A DNA stretch of 64,000 nucleotides from Methylocapsa acidiphila B2 (GTDB lineage Bacteria; Pseudomonadota; Alphaproteobacteria; Rhizobiales; Beijerinckiaceae): assembly GCF_000427445.1 (NCBI RefSeq), contig NZ_KE386496.1:1426001-1490000 (forward strand). Direction: 5' to 3'. The translations under genes were made by a program, and so were the position numbers. Under the pieces are notes generated by a model. That model was not told where the DNA came from. It searched no databases and saw only the letters and a program-made list of their open reading frames with translations. Each line of letters opens with the position of its first letter. The first letter of the stretch is position 1. Below are positions 18,050-27,340 of this stretch, one piece after another.

Positions 18050-19206
18050 GCCAACCGGTGCCGTTCTATCGTCACGACCTCGGGCGGCCGGAGCTCGACG
18101 AGATCGCTGATGTATTCGCGGGCCCGATCCTCACCACAGGCGATAAGGTTGCGCAGTTCGAACGCATGTTCGCCGATTATCTCGGCCGGCGCCACGCGCT
18201 AGGGGTGACGAGCTGCACCGGCGCAATTCACATGTCGCTTCTGGCCCTCGACATAGGCCCGGGCGACGAGGTGATCACGACGCCCATGACGTTCATCGCG
18301 ACCGCGACGGCGATCCAGGAGGCGGGCGCAAAGCCGGTTTTCGTCGATGTCGAGCCGGACACCGGCAATCTCGACGCGCGCCGCGTCGAAGCGGCGATCA
18401 CGTCGCGCACGCGGGCGATCCTCCCTGTGCATCTCTATGGCTTGATGTGCGACATGCGCGCTTTGCGTGAGATCGCCGAACGGCGCGGCCTCGTGATCAT
18501 CGAAGATTGCGCCCATTGCGTGGAAGGCGCTCGCGATGGGGTCCGACCGGGCCAGCTCTCAGACGCTGCATGCTTCAGCTTTTACGCAACGAAAAATCTG
18601 ACCTGCGGGGAAGGCGGAGCGGTGGCGACGGACCGCGACGATCTGGTTGACAAGCTACGGTTGCTGCGCCTGCACGGCATGACGAAGACCGCCGCCGATC
18701 GTCATCGCGAAGGATATGTTCATTGGGACGCCACCCTGTTGGGCTGGAAATACAACATGGACAATATTCAAGCGGCCATCCTGATCCCGCAATTGAAGCG
18801 GCTGGACGCGAAGCTCGGCGAGCGCGAGAAGCTCGCAAGGCGCTATGCCGAAAAGCTGAGCGAAATTCCAACAGTTCGGATGCCGGCAACCCACGCCGAC
18901 GCTGTGCATGCGCGTCATCTCTTCCCAATCTGGGTCGGCGAAGGCCAGAGGGATCGCTTGATCGCAGAATTGAACGAGCGGCAGATTCAAACAGTCGTAA
19001 ATTATCGCGCCATTCACTTGCTGACGCATTTTTCCGGCGCTCTCGGCCATCGGGTCGGCGATTTTCCTATAGCCGAACGGATGGGGGACGAGACCGTATC
19101 GCTCCCGTTCTATCCGACAATGCCTCTTGAATTCGTCGACATCGTCTCCGACGCGATCGCAAATATTCTTCGAACGGCGCGGACCTCTGGCGCGATGCTT
19201 TCCTAA
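18046..19206 (+). CDS. DegT/DnrJ/EryC1/StrS sugar aminotransferase
   Basis: 386 residues of PLP-dependent fold type I sugar aminotransferase. YDDLGRP-type start is followed by GVTSCTGAIHMSLLALDIGP, the PLP phosphate region, DCAHCVEGARDG, and the Schiff-base lysine in CFSFYATKNLTCGEGGAVAT (K183). The enzyme moves an amino group from glutamate to a keto sugar nucleotide, here presumably the product of the SDR. Start TTG at 18046 overlaps the SDR stop (TTGA) and follows GAGGGAA. The order SDR then aminotransferase, with a formyltransferase upstream, mirrors routes to N-formylated 4-amino sugars such as Qui4NFo or formyl-perosamine. Confidence 0.9.
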   Translation: MSQPVPFYRHDLGRPELDEIADVFAGPILTTGDKVAQFERMFADYLGRRHALGVTSCTGAIHMSLLALDIGPGDEVITTPMTFIATATAIQEAGAKPVFVDVEPDTGNLDARRVEAAITSRTRAILPVHLYGLMCDMRALREIAERRGLVIIEDCAHCVEGARDGVRPGQLSDAACFSFYATKNLTCGEGGAVATDRDDLVDKLRLLRLHGMTKTAADRHREGYVHWDATLLGWKYNMDNIQAAILIPQLKRLDAKLGEREKLARRYAEKLSEIPTVRMPATHADAVHARHLFPIWVGEGQRDRLIAELNERQIQTVVNYRAIHLLTHFSGALGHRVGDFPIAERMGDETVSLPFYPTMPLEFVDIVSDAIANILRTARTSGAMLS

Positions 19207-19266
19207 TCGTCGACGCTCTGTCCGACAAAGTTTACCGCAATCATTCAGGGCAAGCGGCTGGATTCG

Positions 19267-20631
19267 ATGAGTCAGAACGAAAAATGTGATTCAATACGTC
19301 TGATCGTAGCGTTGCCGCCGCGCCAATATTTCGGCGGCAACGATTGGCAAAACGCGCTCACGATCGTCGAATCGCTTAGACCAAGCTTCCCAAACATATT
19401 CCTGTTCGACTGCGACGCCTATCTATCGGACAGCGATGCAAAATTCGCCGCCCAAATGACAGCCGCGCGAAATTTTCAGCCTAACGTCGGCCTGTCGCTG
19501 CCGAATTCGTCTTATGGGCTCATCCTCGATAAGCGCGCCGCCTATTACAAGAAAAGGTTTCGGGATTATCTGACATTTCCGCAGCACCCGACTCCGCTTG
19601 GCAATGTGTTCGCCGATGAGCTCGGCGTGCCGATCATCATGCTCTGGGACCATCTCATCACGCATGCGCCACAGTTTCTTCTTGGCTATGCGCCGGTGCA
19701 GCGCCAGGAATCGCTCCCCGGCAGTCTTGCGAAACTGACGGACGGATTGGTCCGCAAGAATTTTATCCATTATGTGCCGGACTCCGGCCATATCGAAGTC
19801 TTCGACCGGTTAGGCGTGTGGGAGCCTGGCTCGGTGCGGCGCTATGTCGTTCCAGGCCACAATATCTTTTTAAAAGATCAGCAAGAGCCGCCGAATGGAT
19901 TGATCGGCGATCGCATCCTCTTCGTCGGCAATTTGAGCGCCGGCGGCGCTATCTCGGCCTATGGCGACGACCCGGTGGTGCAAGAGATCAGGGACTATGT
20001 GACCCAGGTGAAATGCAAGGACTGGGGAACGGCCGCTTGGCGCGCCTACGAAGCGATCGCCGCTCAAAAGGTTGCGGCGGGGATCGCCGAGCTTCACCCC
20101 GACCACTCCTTCTTTTGGGCGCTCGGACGACCGCTGACGACCGACGTTGTCTTGACTGCGTTCCGAACAACGGTGTTCAAGTCGCTAGCCGCGCCGATCG
20201 ACTTTTACGGCGGCTTCACCGATCCGGATTTCGTCGCGGACCTCGGCCGTTCCGGTCTATTCAACGCCATGGGCAGCGTTCCGTTTGAAAAGCTCGGCGA
20301 GATTTATGCGCGCTACCAATTTGCCGTTGACATCACGCATACGCCCTTCATTCACGGCAGCAACGCAAAGGTGTTGAATTGTTTTGCGGCGGGCGGATTC
20401 ATGTTCGTCGACTGGAAGGAGGACCTTCACCAAGAGCTCGGAGCGTTGGCGGAGGAGTTCATGTACCGCAGTGCGGACGAGCTGAATTCCAAAATTGAGA
20501 AACTAAAGGCAAACCCGAAAAAGCGGCTCGAAATTATACAAGCCATGCGCCTAAAAATAGCGAACGGCTTGAATTTCGTTGCATTCTTATCGGCAACTAT
20601 TCGCGATGCTGCGCAACTAGCGCGGAACTAG
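19267..20631 (+). CDS. Glycosyltransferase-like protein with CgeB-type C-terminus
   Basis: 454 residues with no signal peptide. The last about 130 residues resemble the Glyco_trans_1_2 (CgeB) domain: FIHGSNAKVLNCFAAGGFMF, then VDWKEDLHQELG and YRSADELNSKIEKLKANPKK. The N-terminal 300 residues are not recognisable beyond VALPPRQYFGGNDWQ. A GT-B fold enzyme that attaches the sugar made by the cluster is the natural reading. It lies 60 bp after the aminotransferase and ends the cluster with TAG; an IS630 remnant follows, so downstream genes may have been lost. Confidence 0.65.
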   Translation: MSQNEKCDSIRLIVALPPRQYFGGNDWQNALTIVESLRPSFPNIFLFDCDAYLSDSDAKFAAQMTAARNFQPNVGLSLPNSSYGLILDKRAAYYKKRFRDYLTFPQHPTPLGNVFADELGVPIIMLWDHLITHAPQFLLGYAPVQRQESLPGSLAKLTDGLVRKNFIHYVPDSGHIEVFDRLGVWEPGSVRRYVVPGHNIFLKDQQEPPNGLIGDRILFVGNLSAGGAISAYGDDPVVQEIRDYVTQVKCKDWGTAAWRAYEAIAAQKVAAGIAELHPDHSFFWALGRPLTTDVVLTAFRTTVFKSLAAPIDFYGGFTDPDFVADLGRSGLFNAMGSVPFEKLGEIYARYQFAVDITHTPFIHGSNAKVLNCFAAGGFMFVDWKEDLHQELGALAEEFMYRSADELNSKIEKLKANPKKRLEIIQAMRLKIANGLNFVAFLSATIRDAAQLARN

Positions 20632-20927
20632 TATGTTTGGCCGCCATTACTGAGATCTACTTCATATGTGGAAGCCCGATAGGCAAGGCGTTGGGGGAGA
20701 AGCACGACAACGTGTGGGGCGTCTAAGACCGACATCGTGGGGGCGTGGCTCATCAAGCAGACGCTGCGGAAAGACGCGCAGGATCATTTTTTGCGCACGT
20801 TTTGCAGTTCTGGGTCCGTCTCTGTTGCGGTCCTGATTGAACGGGGGGCGCCGCCTAGCTTAACGGGTGCAGAGGAAGTCAAGATGGGCCTCTGCTGTCG
20901 GCGTATAAATTTTGTGCGCCGAACAGG

Positions 20928-21151
20928 TTGATGCCCGACGGATCATCTCGGCGGTCGCTGCTCTACCTTCCGACCTACAGCCCCGACTTCAATCCGATCG
21001 AAAACGCCTTCTCAAAACTCAAAGCACTGCTGCGAAAAGCCACCGAGCGAACAGTCGGTAGGCTCTGGAACGGGCTAGGCGCCCTCCTCGACGAGGTCTC
21101 ACCAAAAAGATTGCCCGAACTTCTTCCCCCCGACAGGATATGAGCCGGATT
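20928..21151 (+). pseudogene. IS630-family transposase C-terminal remnant
   Basis: The translation SLLYLPTYSPDFNPIENAFS then KLKALLRKATERTVGRLWNG is the end of the DDE_3 domain of IS630 transposases, including the last catalytic Glu in NPIEN. Near the end a one-base shift (run of A at about 21106) moves the reading to DCPNFFPPTGYEPD and TAA at 21149, the expected C-terminus. The first two thirds of the gene are missing; 20632-20927 holds only scrambled sequence. It marks the right edge of the glycan cluster. Confidence 0.75.
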
Positions 21152-21165
21152 AAGGCGAACCCGCT

Positions 21166-22410
21166 CTAGGCGTAGTTGTTGGCATGCGCCAGCAGAACGT
21201 CAACATAAGAGTCAGCGCTATGAGTCTGCACAAAGGCTTTGGCCCGCTCCGCCGCGCGCGTCTGTCGCATGGCGAGATCGGGCAGGAGCCGGGCAATAGC
21301 TCCGCTCAGCTCTCTGGCATTATAAGGTTCGAACACCTCGCCTTCCGCCTCGCCCCGCTGAATGCTTTTTGCCGCGAAAGTTCCGGCGGAGGCGACAATT
21401 GGGCGGCCAGAGGCAACGGACTCTGTAAATATACCAGACCCGCGCAGACCGAAGAGGAACGGGTCATACGGCAATAACATCACGTCTATCTTATGAGTCT
21501 CCGCCATATATTCGTCACTGCTTAGTATGCCTTCGATCAAGCGAACGCCTTTCATCGATCGCAATCGCCGCTCCGCTTCGAGGGTGGTTCGCTCCCATCC
21601 ACCATGCTGAACCTGAACCGTAAAATCGGCCTCGAGTCCATTATTTTGGCCGAACTCAATCGCCTCCGGAAGGAGATGAAAACCCTTGTCACTTTTTGAG
21701 TAGCCGAAAAACCCAAGGCGCGGTCGGCCGACGGTTACGGCGGCACGTCGCGTCTGTCCGAAAGGGATTGGTAAAATTTTAGTTTCGATGCCGAATTTGT
21801 CACGATACAGGCGACCGATCGCGTCATTCTCTGTTGTAAAGAACAATGTCTTTCCGATCATCCGATCGGCCAAGCGAAAAGCTTTCCTGTACAGTCCTTG
21901 GCCGAAGGCGGCATTTCGTCCGAAAGACGTCCAGGTAGGGGGGAACATCAATTGGCAAATTACGCGAGGCCGCAGGTTAAGCGGCCTCGCAAGCAAACAG
22001 CGGATCAGCCCAAAGATTTGATTCTGGGAGATAGCTGGTATGACAATGATATTGGCGGGGCTCCAAACCTCCGCTGGCAACGCATCTAGATCCTTCTCGA
22101 AAGATGCGTTGAGGATCTTCGAGCTTGTTAGTTCTGAAGGAGATGAGGCGTCAAATGAGGCGCCTCGGATCATCGCTATCAGCGACCGTAAGCGTCTTTC
22201 ATTGCGCGTTGGCGTTTCATGCTCATAAAGCGAACGGCTGAAATGTGGGATTGCGTCGATCTCGCCACTGATGGAGGGATCCATGGATTTCATCCCGAAT
22301 ACGCGATAGCGCAACGCGCGGCGCGTTAGCGCCTCGCCTACTTTCTTAGCAAGATTGTAACTGTGTTCCGCTTTACTGCTTAAGCCATTGTCGAGGAAAA
22401 TTATCTCCAT
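21166..22410 (-). CDS. GT4-like glycosyltransferase
   Basis: 414 residues. The GT-B C-terminal half is visible: PRLGFFGYSKSDKGFHLLPE, then GVRLIEGILSSDEYMAETHK, IDVMLLPYDPFLFGLRGSGI and FTESVASGRPIVASAGTF, the donor-binding Glu region. The N-terminal half is divergent. Donor and acceptor unknown. It is transcribed toward the IS630 remnant and opposite to the cluster at 11459-20631, so it may belong to the same acquired segment or be its survivor. Codon use is ordinary for the window. Confidence 0.78.
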   Translation of the reverse strand: MEIIFLDNGLSSKAEHSYNLAKKVGEALTRRALRYRVFGMKSMDPSISGEIDAIPHFSRSLYEHETPTRNERRLRSLIAMIRGASFDASSPSELTSSKILNASFEKDLDALPAEVWSPANIIVIPAISQNQIFGLIRCLLARPLNLRPRVICQLMFPPTWTSFGRNAAFGQGLYRKAFRLADRMIGKTLFFTTENDAIGRLYRDKFGIETKILPIPFGQTRRAAVTVGRPRLGFFGYSKSDKGFHLLPEAIEFGQNNGLEADFTVQVQHGGWERTTLEAERRLRSMKGVRLIEGILSSDEYMAETHKIDVMLLPYDPFLFGLRGSGIFTESVASGRPIVASAGTFAAKSIQRGEAEGEVFEPYNARELSGAIARLLPDLAMRQTRAAERAKAFVQTHSADSYVDVLLAHANNYA

Positions 22411-22985
22411 TGAATTTCACGTCTGCTTAGTGCATGTATAATGCGCATTTAAAAAGAACTAATAACGCGCTTCGGCGTCGCGCCGCCCGTTCTCAACGGT
22501 GAACGTTTCATAATCGAAACCGTGAAGACCATAGAAAAATAGGGAAAGCGACGCGGCAAACCCTCCCGCGAGGGCTTTTCACTGCAACGGTTCCAAACCG
22601 CAGTGCGAATTTTCCGGCTTGTGTAGCCCTTGACCGGCCCCAACCTTTTGCATGACGTGCGGACCCGCCGCGCAGAGCACGGTCGCAAGCTTTTGCTTGT
22701 CGACGAACTCCTAGAGCGCTGACATTACACTCCTGCCCTCATCGATCGACAGACCGATCTCACCAGACGCAAGCCTTGAATCTGTTCTCGATCTACACTT
22801 GCGCCCATTGGATTTCAGCAAATTCGTCGGGTTCCTCGATCGTCACCATCCATACCATCGCCGCCTCACTCAAGTCGGCGATTTCATGAAACAGGCCTGG
22901 CTAATGTTACCAAGAAAGCGCGAAGACTCGCCAATCGATTTCAACAACGCACCAGGTTTCCGATCAAGCGAGGCACACACCGTAT
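22411..22985. other. Gene-free stretch between glycosyltransferase and fdxA
   Basis: 575 bp without a supportable gene. On the minus strand near 22455-22530 one frame reads YGLHGFDYETFTVENGRRDA then EARY and stop, which looks like a protein C-terminus, but the frame breaks upstream and I cannot name the family. The rest shows stop codons in all frames. Probably debris from rearrangement. Confidence 0.4.
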
Positions 22986-23363
22986 TCACTCAGCCTTTTT
23001 CTTTTTAGTGGGTTTAGCCCCTTTGGCGCCGCCTTCACCCGGTTCCGCTGAGAAATAGGTTTCATACTTATTCTTCTTGCCATCGAACTCCGCTGCCTCC
23101 GGGAGGGCCTTCCGTTTGAACGCAAGATTTGGCCAGATCTTCGCCATGTCGGCGTTGAGCTTGGGGAAAATACCAAGGTCCTTGGCAGTATCGGCCTTAA
23201 TCGCTTGGGCCGGACATTCCGGCTCGCAAACACCACAGTCGATACAAACTTCCGGATCGATGACCAGCATATTCACGCCCTCGTAGAAACAATCGACGGG
23301 GCAGACCTCCACGCAGTCCGTGTATTTACATTTAATGCAATTATCGAGCACGACAAAGGTCAT
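22986..23363 (-). CDS. fdxA: FdxA-type 7Fe ferredoxin with extended C-terminus
   Basis: 125 residues. Two cluster motifs lie in the first 60 residues: [18 protein letters not shown] (the 3Fe-4S type arrangement plus one ligand) and [16 protein letters not shown] (4Fe-4S). This is the FdxA pattern, followed by the usual C-terminal segment [20 protein letters not shown] and then a lysine-rich tail ([14 protein letters not shown]) that I do not know from standard FdxA. Start ATG at 23363 gives [12 protein letters not shown]. It sits on the same strand downstream of the fused flavoprotein at 23846-27340, about 480 bp away, and is a plausible electron partner for it. Confidence 0.9.
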   Translation of the reverse strand: MTFVVLDNCIKCKYTDCVEVCPVDCFYEGVNMLVIDPEVCIDCGVCEPECPAQAIKADTAKDLGIFPKLNADMAKIWPNLAFKRKALPEAAEFDGKKNKYETYFSAEPGEGGAKGAKPTKKKKAE

Positions 23364-23559
23364 GACTTCCTCCCAATGGCGCATTCCATCCGCGCCAACA
23401 TGATTATCGGTGCGCTAAACCCTTTGCAGGGCCACCACAAGTTATCGCTTGCTACCTGAAGTTAAGCGCCAGCCGTTGAGACTCGCAAGCCGTTTTTTTC
23501 GTCAGGACCGCTAAGCTATTTCTCTTTCTTCAAAGGCGGCGCGCTCGCCATCGTCTATT

Positions 23560-23845
23560 CTTCGAATAGGAGCTTTCGCTTGCGGTTAGGCATCGCGTCG
23601 AAGTCCCCGGCGCGACGACCCACAAAGTGCAGAGCCCCCTCTCAAAATACGATCGTCAACGCGTCTCCCAGCACGACCGAATGCGCCGCGGCTTTGATCC
23701 TGTCCCCCATCAACGGATTCCGTTTCGCTATTTGTGCATTGATGGCCTGCGAGCCAGCGTGAGAGGCGTAGCCGGTCTGGGTCGCGAAGCCTCCTGCACG
23801 GTCATCGCGCCCACAATTAACGAAGCGCCGAACAGAACTCCGCAT
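23560..23845 (-). pseudogene. Possible decayed S4-domain (Hsp15-like) RNA-binding gene
   Basis: Between the flavoprotein and fdxA one minus frame reads GFATQTGYASHAGSQAINAQ, then GDRIKAAAHSVVLGDALTIV, F and stop, followed in frame by LHFVGRRAGDFDAM and RKRKLLFEE. The second piece resembles the end of an S4 RNA-binding domain (NG-RI-AAS--V--GD-LTI), and the tail resembles RLV-VL--G-RRGPA-EAR-LYEE. In many alphaproteobacteria an S4-domain gene does precede fdxA. Weak evidence, with a stop in the middle; it could also be chance. Confidence 0.35.
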
Positions 23846-26800
23846 TCACTCAGCGGCGACGCGCTCACGGAAGCCCAATTGACGCAGAGCCCGGTCGATC
23901 CATAACTTTGTCAGCTTCTCCTGCACGTTGTTTTGCGAGAGACGCTCGCGAAGGCTGGCGAAATCGACACGGTCGAGCGCCTGATCCTGGTTGAAGCAGG
24001 AGAACACGACCGTCTCTGCCCCGGTGCTCGGATCACGATGAAGCTGGAGACATTGCCCGCAGATTTCTTTCATCGCGCATTGCATCGGCGAATTAATCGA
24101 TCCGATCGCGGCGTGAGACGGTTTCAGCAGCGGCTTCAACACGCCGTGCCGCGCCTTGGCCACGGCGTTCATCATGCCGTCCGAACCGATCGCAATGATG
24201 CGATCAACCTCGTCGAGCGGGATAGCGGGCTTACCCAGCTTACCCGATCCATAGGCCTCGATCGCTTCGACAATATTGCAGACGATGGTCGAATCCTGCG
24301 GCCGGGTCGGCTTGAAGCCGGGGGCTTCGTCCGAGCACCAGACGATGACATCGGCCGCACGCTCGATCTCTTCGATCTTATAGCGGTCGATCAGACGTTT
24401 GTAGCCGGCGACATAGATAACCTTCGAACCGGCCGCGCGAAGCGCTTGCCCGATCGAGAACAAGACCGCATTGCCGAGACCGCCGCCGACAAGCAGGGCA
24501 GTCTCCGCCGGCGGCGTTTCGGTCGGCTCGCCCGTAGGTCCCATTAAGATGACAGGCTCGCCCGGTTTCAAATGCGCGCAGAGATCCGACGAACCACCCA
24601 TTTCCAGGACGATCGTCGACAGAAGACCTTTCTCCTTGTCGACCGAAGCGCCGGTAAGCGCGAGGCCCTCCATCATCAGCGTCGTGCCGTCGGTGCGGGG
24701 CGCCAAGGCTTCAAAGTTCTGCAAGCGATAGAATTGGCCTGGCTCGAAGGCGCGCGCCGCGAAGGGCGCCTTGACCGTAACTTCGACGATTGTCGGAGTC
24801 AGGCGTTCGACCGATTGCACCGAGGCGCGCAACCCCTCGCTCATCGTCGCGGCAAGGGCCGCCGGCGTTGCGACCGAATGCGGAATCGACGTCATTTTAC
24901 GGCTGACGACCGGATAGCCCAATTTCGCGCTGGCCATGGCCTTCACGACATTGCCGGCGAAGCTCGGATGCAGGTCGCCGAAGAAGCTCACGGCTCTTCC
25001 GTCAAGCCGCGCGCTCATCAACACATGAACTGTGTCGGGCTTGCAGCATTTTTCCGGGCTGACGGGCGAACCGTCCTCGCCATAAGCCTGGAAATAGCGG
25101 CCGTCGAGGGCGACATTGTCCGGGTCTTCGCGGCCAAGCACCGTGTTTGGCTGGGTTCCAGCCGCCACGATGATGCAGCGCGCGGGCAGTTCGATCCGCT
25201 CGCTGGTTCCGTCGGCCGCTTTGCGCGACACAACCAGAGCTTCCGCCGCGCCCCAGCGGTCGACCTTGACCTCCTCAGGCGTGAGGCCTTCCGCGAAGCG
25301 GATGCCTTCCTGCATGGCCAAAGCCACTTCTTCATGGTTCAGGGTATAGCTCGGCGAGTCGATCAGACGGCGGCGATAGGCCAAAACAACGCCGCCCCAT
25401 TGCTCCAACAAATCAGTAATACGCGGCTTCCGTCCTTCCTCCGAAGCGGCCTTGCGCTCCTTCCGGATGGCTCTCGCATGCGTAATGAATTCGTCGACGA
25501 TCTCTTGCTCGGCCGGCGACCAGACCGAACGGACCAGCGACTCGCCATGTTCGGCGACGAGCGTTTCGTAGCGGATCAGAAATTTCTCGACCTGCACGGG
25601 ATAATAGGCCAAGGCCTCGGTGCCGGCGTCGATCGCGGTCAGGCCGCCGCCGATCACTACGACAGGCAGGCGGATCTGCAGATTGGCGATCGAGTCCGCC
25701 TTGGCGGCGCCGGTCAATTGCAGGGCCATCAGGAAGTCCGACGCCTGCCTGACACCGGGCGCCAAGCCATTCTTCATCGGGATCACTGTCGGGCGCCCCG
25801 CCCCCGCGCAAAGCGCAATATGATCGAAGCCGAGCTCAAAGGCTTTGTCGATGGTCAGCGTGCCGCCGAAGCGAACGCCGCCGATCATAGTGAACTGGCT
25901 GCGGCGCTCCAGCAGCAGTCGGATGATCTTTAGAAAGTTTTTGTCCCAGCGGACCGTGATGCCATATTCCGCGACGCCGCCGAAACCAGCGCCGGACCGT
26001 GTCTCCAACGGTTCGATCAGGCCCTTCACGTCGTAGATCGGCTCGAACGGAGCCCGGACGCCGTATTTATCGACGCCGGACAAAGCCGGGTCAAGCGGCT
26101 CGATCTTTAATCCGTCGACCGCGACGATGCTGTGGCCGTCGTTCATCAGATGATGCGCCAGCGTGTAGCCCGCTGGTCCGAGACCGACGACAAGCACTTT
26201 GTAGCCGGTGTCCGCCTTCGGCACAGGACGACGAAGATTGAGCGGACTCCAGCGGGTCAGCAGCGAATAGATCTCGAAACCCCAAGGAAGGGACAGCAGC
26301 TCTTTCAGGGTTTGCGTCTCGACCTGCGGGATGTCGACCGGCTCCTGCTTTTGGTAGACGCAGGACTTCATGCAATCGTTGCAGATCCGGTGCCCGGTTC
26401 CCGCGCACATGGGATTGTCGACCGTGACGATCGCGATCGCGCCGACCACGAAGCCGCGCGTCTTCACCAGATTCATCTCGGAGATTTTTTCCTCGAGCGG
26501 ACAGCCGTTGAGCGGCACGCCGAAAGCGCTGCCCTTGAAGCCTGGCTTTTCCTTGTCCTTCAATCCTGACGAGCAGCTGTCCCTGCCCTGCTTGTGGCAC
26601 CAGATGCAGTAATTGGCTTGATCGAGCGCGCCGCGCAGATCCGTGCCGTGATCAGTCAGCGCGAAGCCGTCGCGATGCCGCCACTGGCTTCGCGGGAGAT
26701 GCGCCTGAACGACGCCGTCGATGACTTCGCTCTCGATCGGAACGAGATGTTCGGGATTGAGCTTGTGCGGCGTCTTGAACAATACGCCGGACTTGTGAAT

Positions 26801-27340
26801 CGCGTGGCCCGCTTCGGAAAGGGTCGCCCAGGCGGCGTAGCTCGCCGCTAGATCAAGCGCAGCTTCGTTCGCTTCGTCGTCGGCGTCGAGCCACGTCTGC
26901 ACGTGGGACGCGTAGCTGAGTTCGGTGAGCGGTTCGCCGAATAATTTCTCAAGGCCGGCCCGGACCGCTGGTCCGTCGATAGCCTCAGCCTCTTCCGGCT
27001 CAACGCCTTTGATCGCGCGGCGCTGCACGAACAGCCGCTTGACCGTATAGATCGGCGCCAGTTCATCGTGGCGCGCCCGCATCGCCGAAATCTCACCGGA
27101 TATTCCGAAGAGCCGGCCGATAAAATCCTCGACATGAGGAGCCGCATCTACGATGAGATCCGACTGACTTTTGGCGTCAAGGGACGAGGGGTCCGCGCGC
27201 CCGGCCGTCAAACGATCGTGAAGCGCATCGTCTGTTTCGGCCAGATGTTTGATGAACGCCTGATCGATCGCAGCCGTCCCGTCGACGGTATAGAGCTGCT
27301 CAAAGCTGAAGCCCATTCCGAGTTGAAGCTTATGCGCCAT
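23846..27340 (-). CDS. Fused GltD-like / FNR-like iron-sulfur flavoprotein (NfnAB-like in one chain)
   Basis: 1164 residues. Residues 1-240 are helical and unassigned. Cysteine groups follow at about 240-340 (CIWCHKQGRDSC, GCPLEEK, CAGTGHRICNDCMKSCVYQK), fitting 4Fe-4S sites. Next come a GltD-like FAD domain (YKVLVVGLGPAGYTLAHHLM) and an NAD(P) domain (LPVVVIGGGLTAIDAGTEAL). From about 830 there is an FNR/PyrK-like unit: FAD part APFAARAFEPGQFYRLQNFE, nucleotide part ALLVGGGLGNAVLFSIGQAL, and a terminal 2Fe-2S motif MKEICGQCLQLHRDP with FSCFN. This order equals NfnB plus NfnA fused. NfnAB couples NADH, NADPH and ferredoxin by flavin bifurcation; fdxA follows downstream. Family reading is firm; bifurcation is inferred. 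Confidence 0.85.
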   Translation of the reverse strand: MAHKLQLGMGFSFEQLYTVDGTAAIDQAFIKHLAETDDALHDRLTAGRADPSSLDAKSQSDLIVDAAPHVEDFIGRLFGISGEISAMRARHDELAPIYTVKRLFVQRRAIKGVEPEEAEAIDGPAVRAGLEKLFGEPLTELSYASHVQTWLDADDEANEAALDLAASYAAWATLSEAGHAIHKSGVLFKTPHKLNPEHLVPIESEVIDGVVQAHLPRSQWRHRDGFALTDHGTDLRGALDQANYCIWCHKQGRDSCSSGLKDKEKPGFKGSAFGVPLNGCPLEEKISEMNLVKTRGFVVGAIAIVTVDNPMCAGTGHRICNDCMKSCVYQKQEPVDIPQVETQTLKELLSLPWGFEIYSLLTRWSPLNLRRPVPKADTGYKVLVVGLGPAGYTLAHHLMNDGHSIVAVDGLKIEPLDPALSGVDKYGVRAPFEPIYDVKGLIEPLETRSGAGFGGVAEYGITVRWDKNFLKIIRLLLERRSQFTMIGGVRFGGTLTIDKAFELGFDHIALCAGAGRPTVIPMKNGLAPGVRQASDFLMALQLTGAAKADSIANLQIRLPVVVIGGGLTAIDAGTEALAYYPVQVEKFLIRYETLVAEHGESLVRSVWSPAEQEIVDEFITHARAIRKERKAASEEGRKPRITDLLEQWGGVVLAYRRRLIDSPSYTLNHEEVALAMQEGIRFAEGLTPEEVKVDRWGAAEALVVSRKAADGTSERIELPARCIIVAAGTQPNTVLGREDPDNVALDGRYFQAYGEDGSPVSPEKCCKPDTVHVLMSARLDGRAVSFFGDLHPSFAGNVVKAMASAKLGYPVVSRKMTSIPHSVATPAALAATMSEGLRASVQSVERLTPTIVEVTVKAPFAARAFEPGQFYRLQNFEALAPRTDGTTLMMEGLALTGASVDKEKGLLSTIVLEMGGSSDLCAHLKPGEPVILMGPTGEPTETPPAETALLVGGGLGNAVLFSIGQALRAAGSKVIYVAGYKRLIDRYKIEEIERAADVIVWCSDEAPGFKPTRPQDSTIVCNIVEAIEAYGSGKLGKPAIPLDEVDRIIAIGSDGMMNAVAKARHGVLKPLLKPSHAAIGSINSPMQCAMKEICGQCLQLHRDPSTGAETVVFSCFNQDQALDRVDFASLRERLSQNNVQEKLTKLWIDRALRQLGFRERVAAE

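Noticed and set aside
24572-25933. 453-residue plus open frame over the fused flavoprotein
   Set aside because: Long only because of high GC; His/Arg-rich antisense reading without domains.
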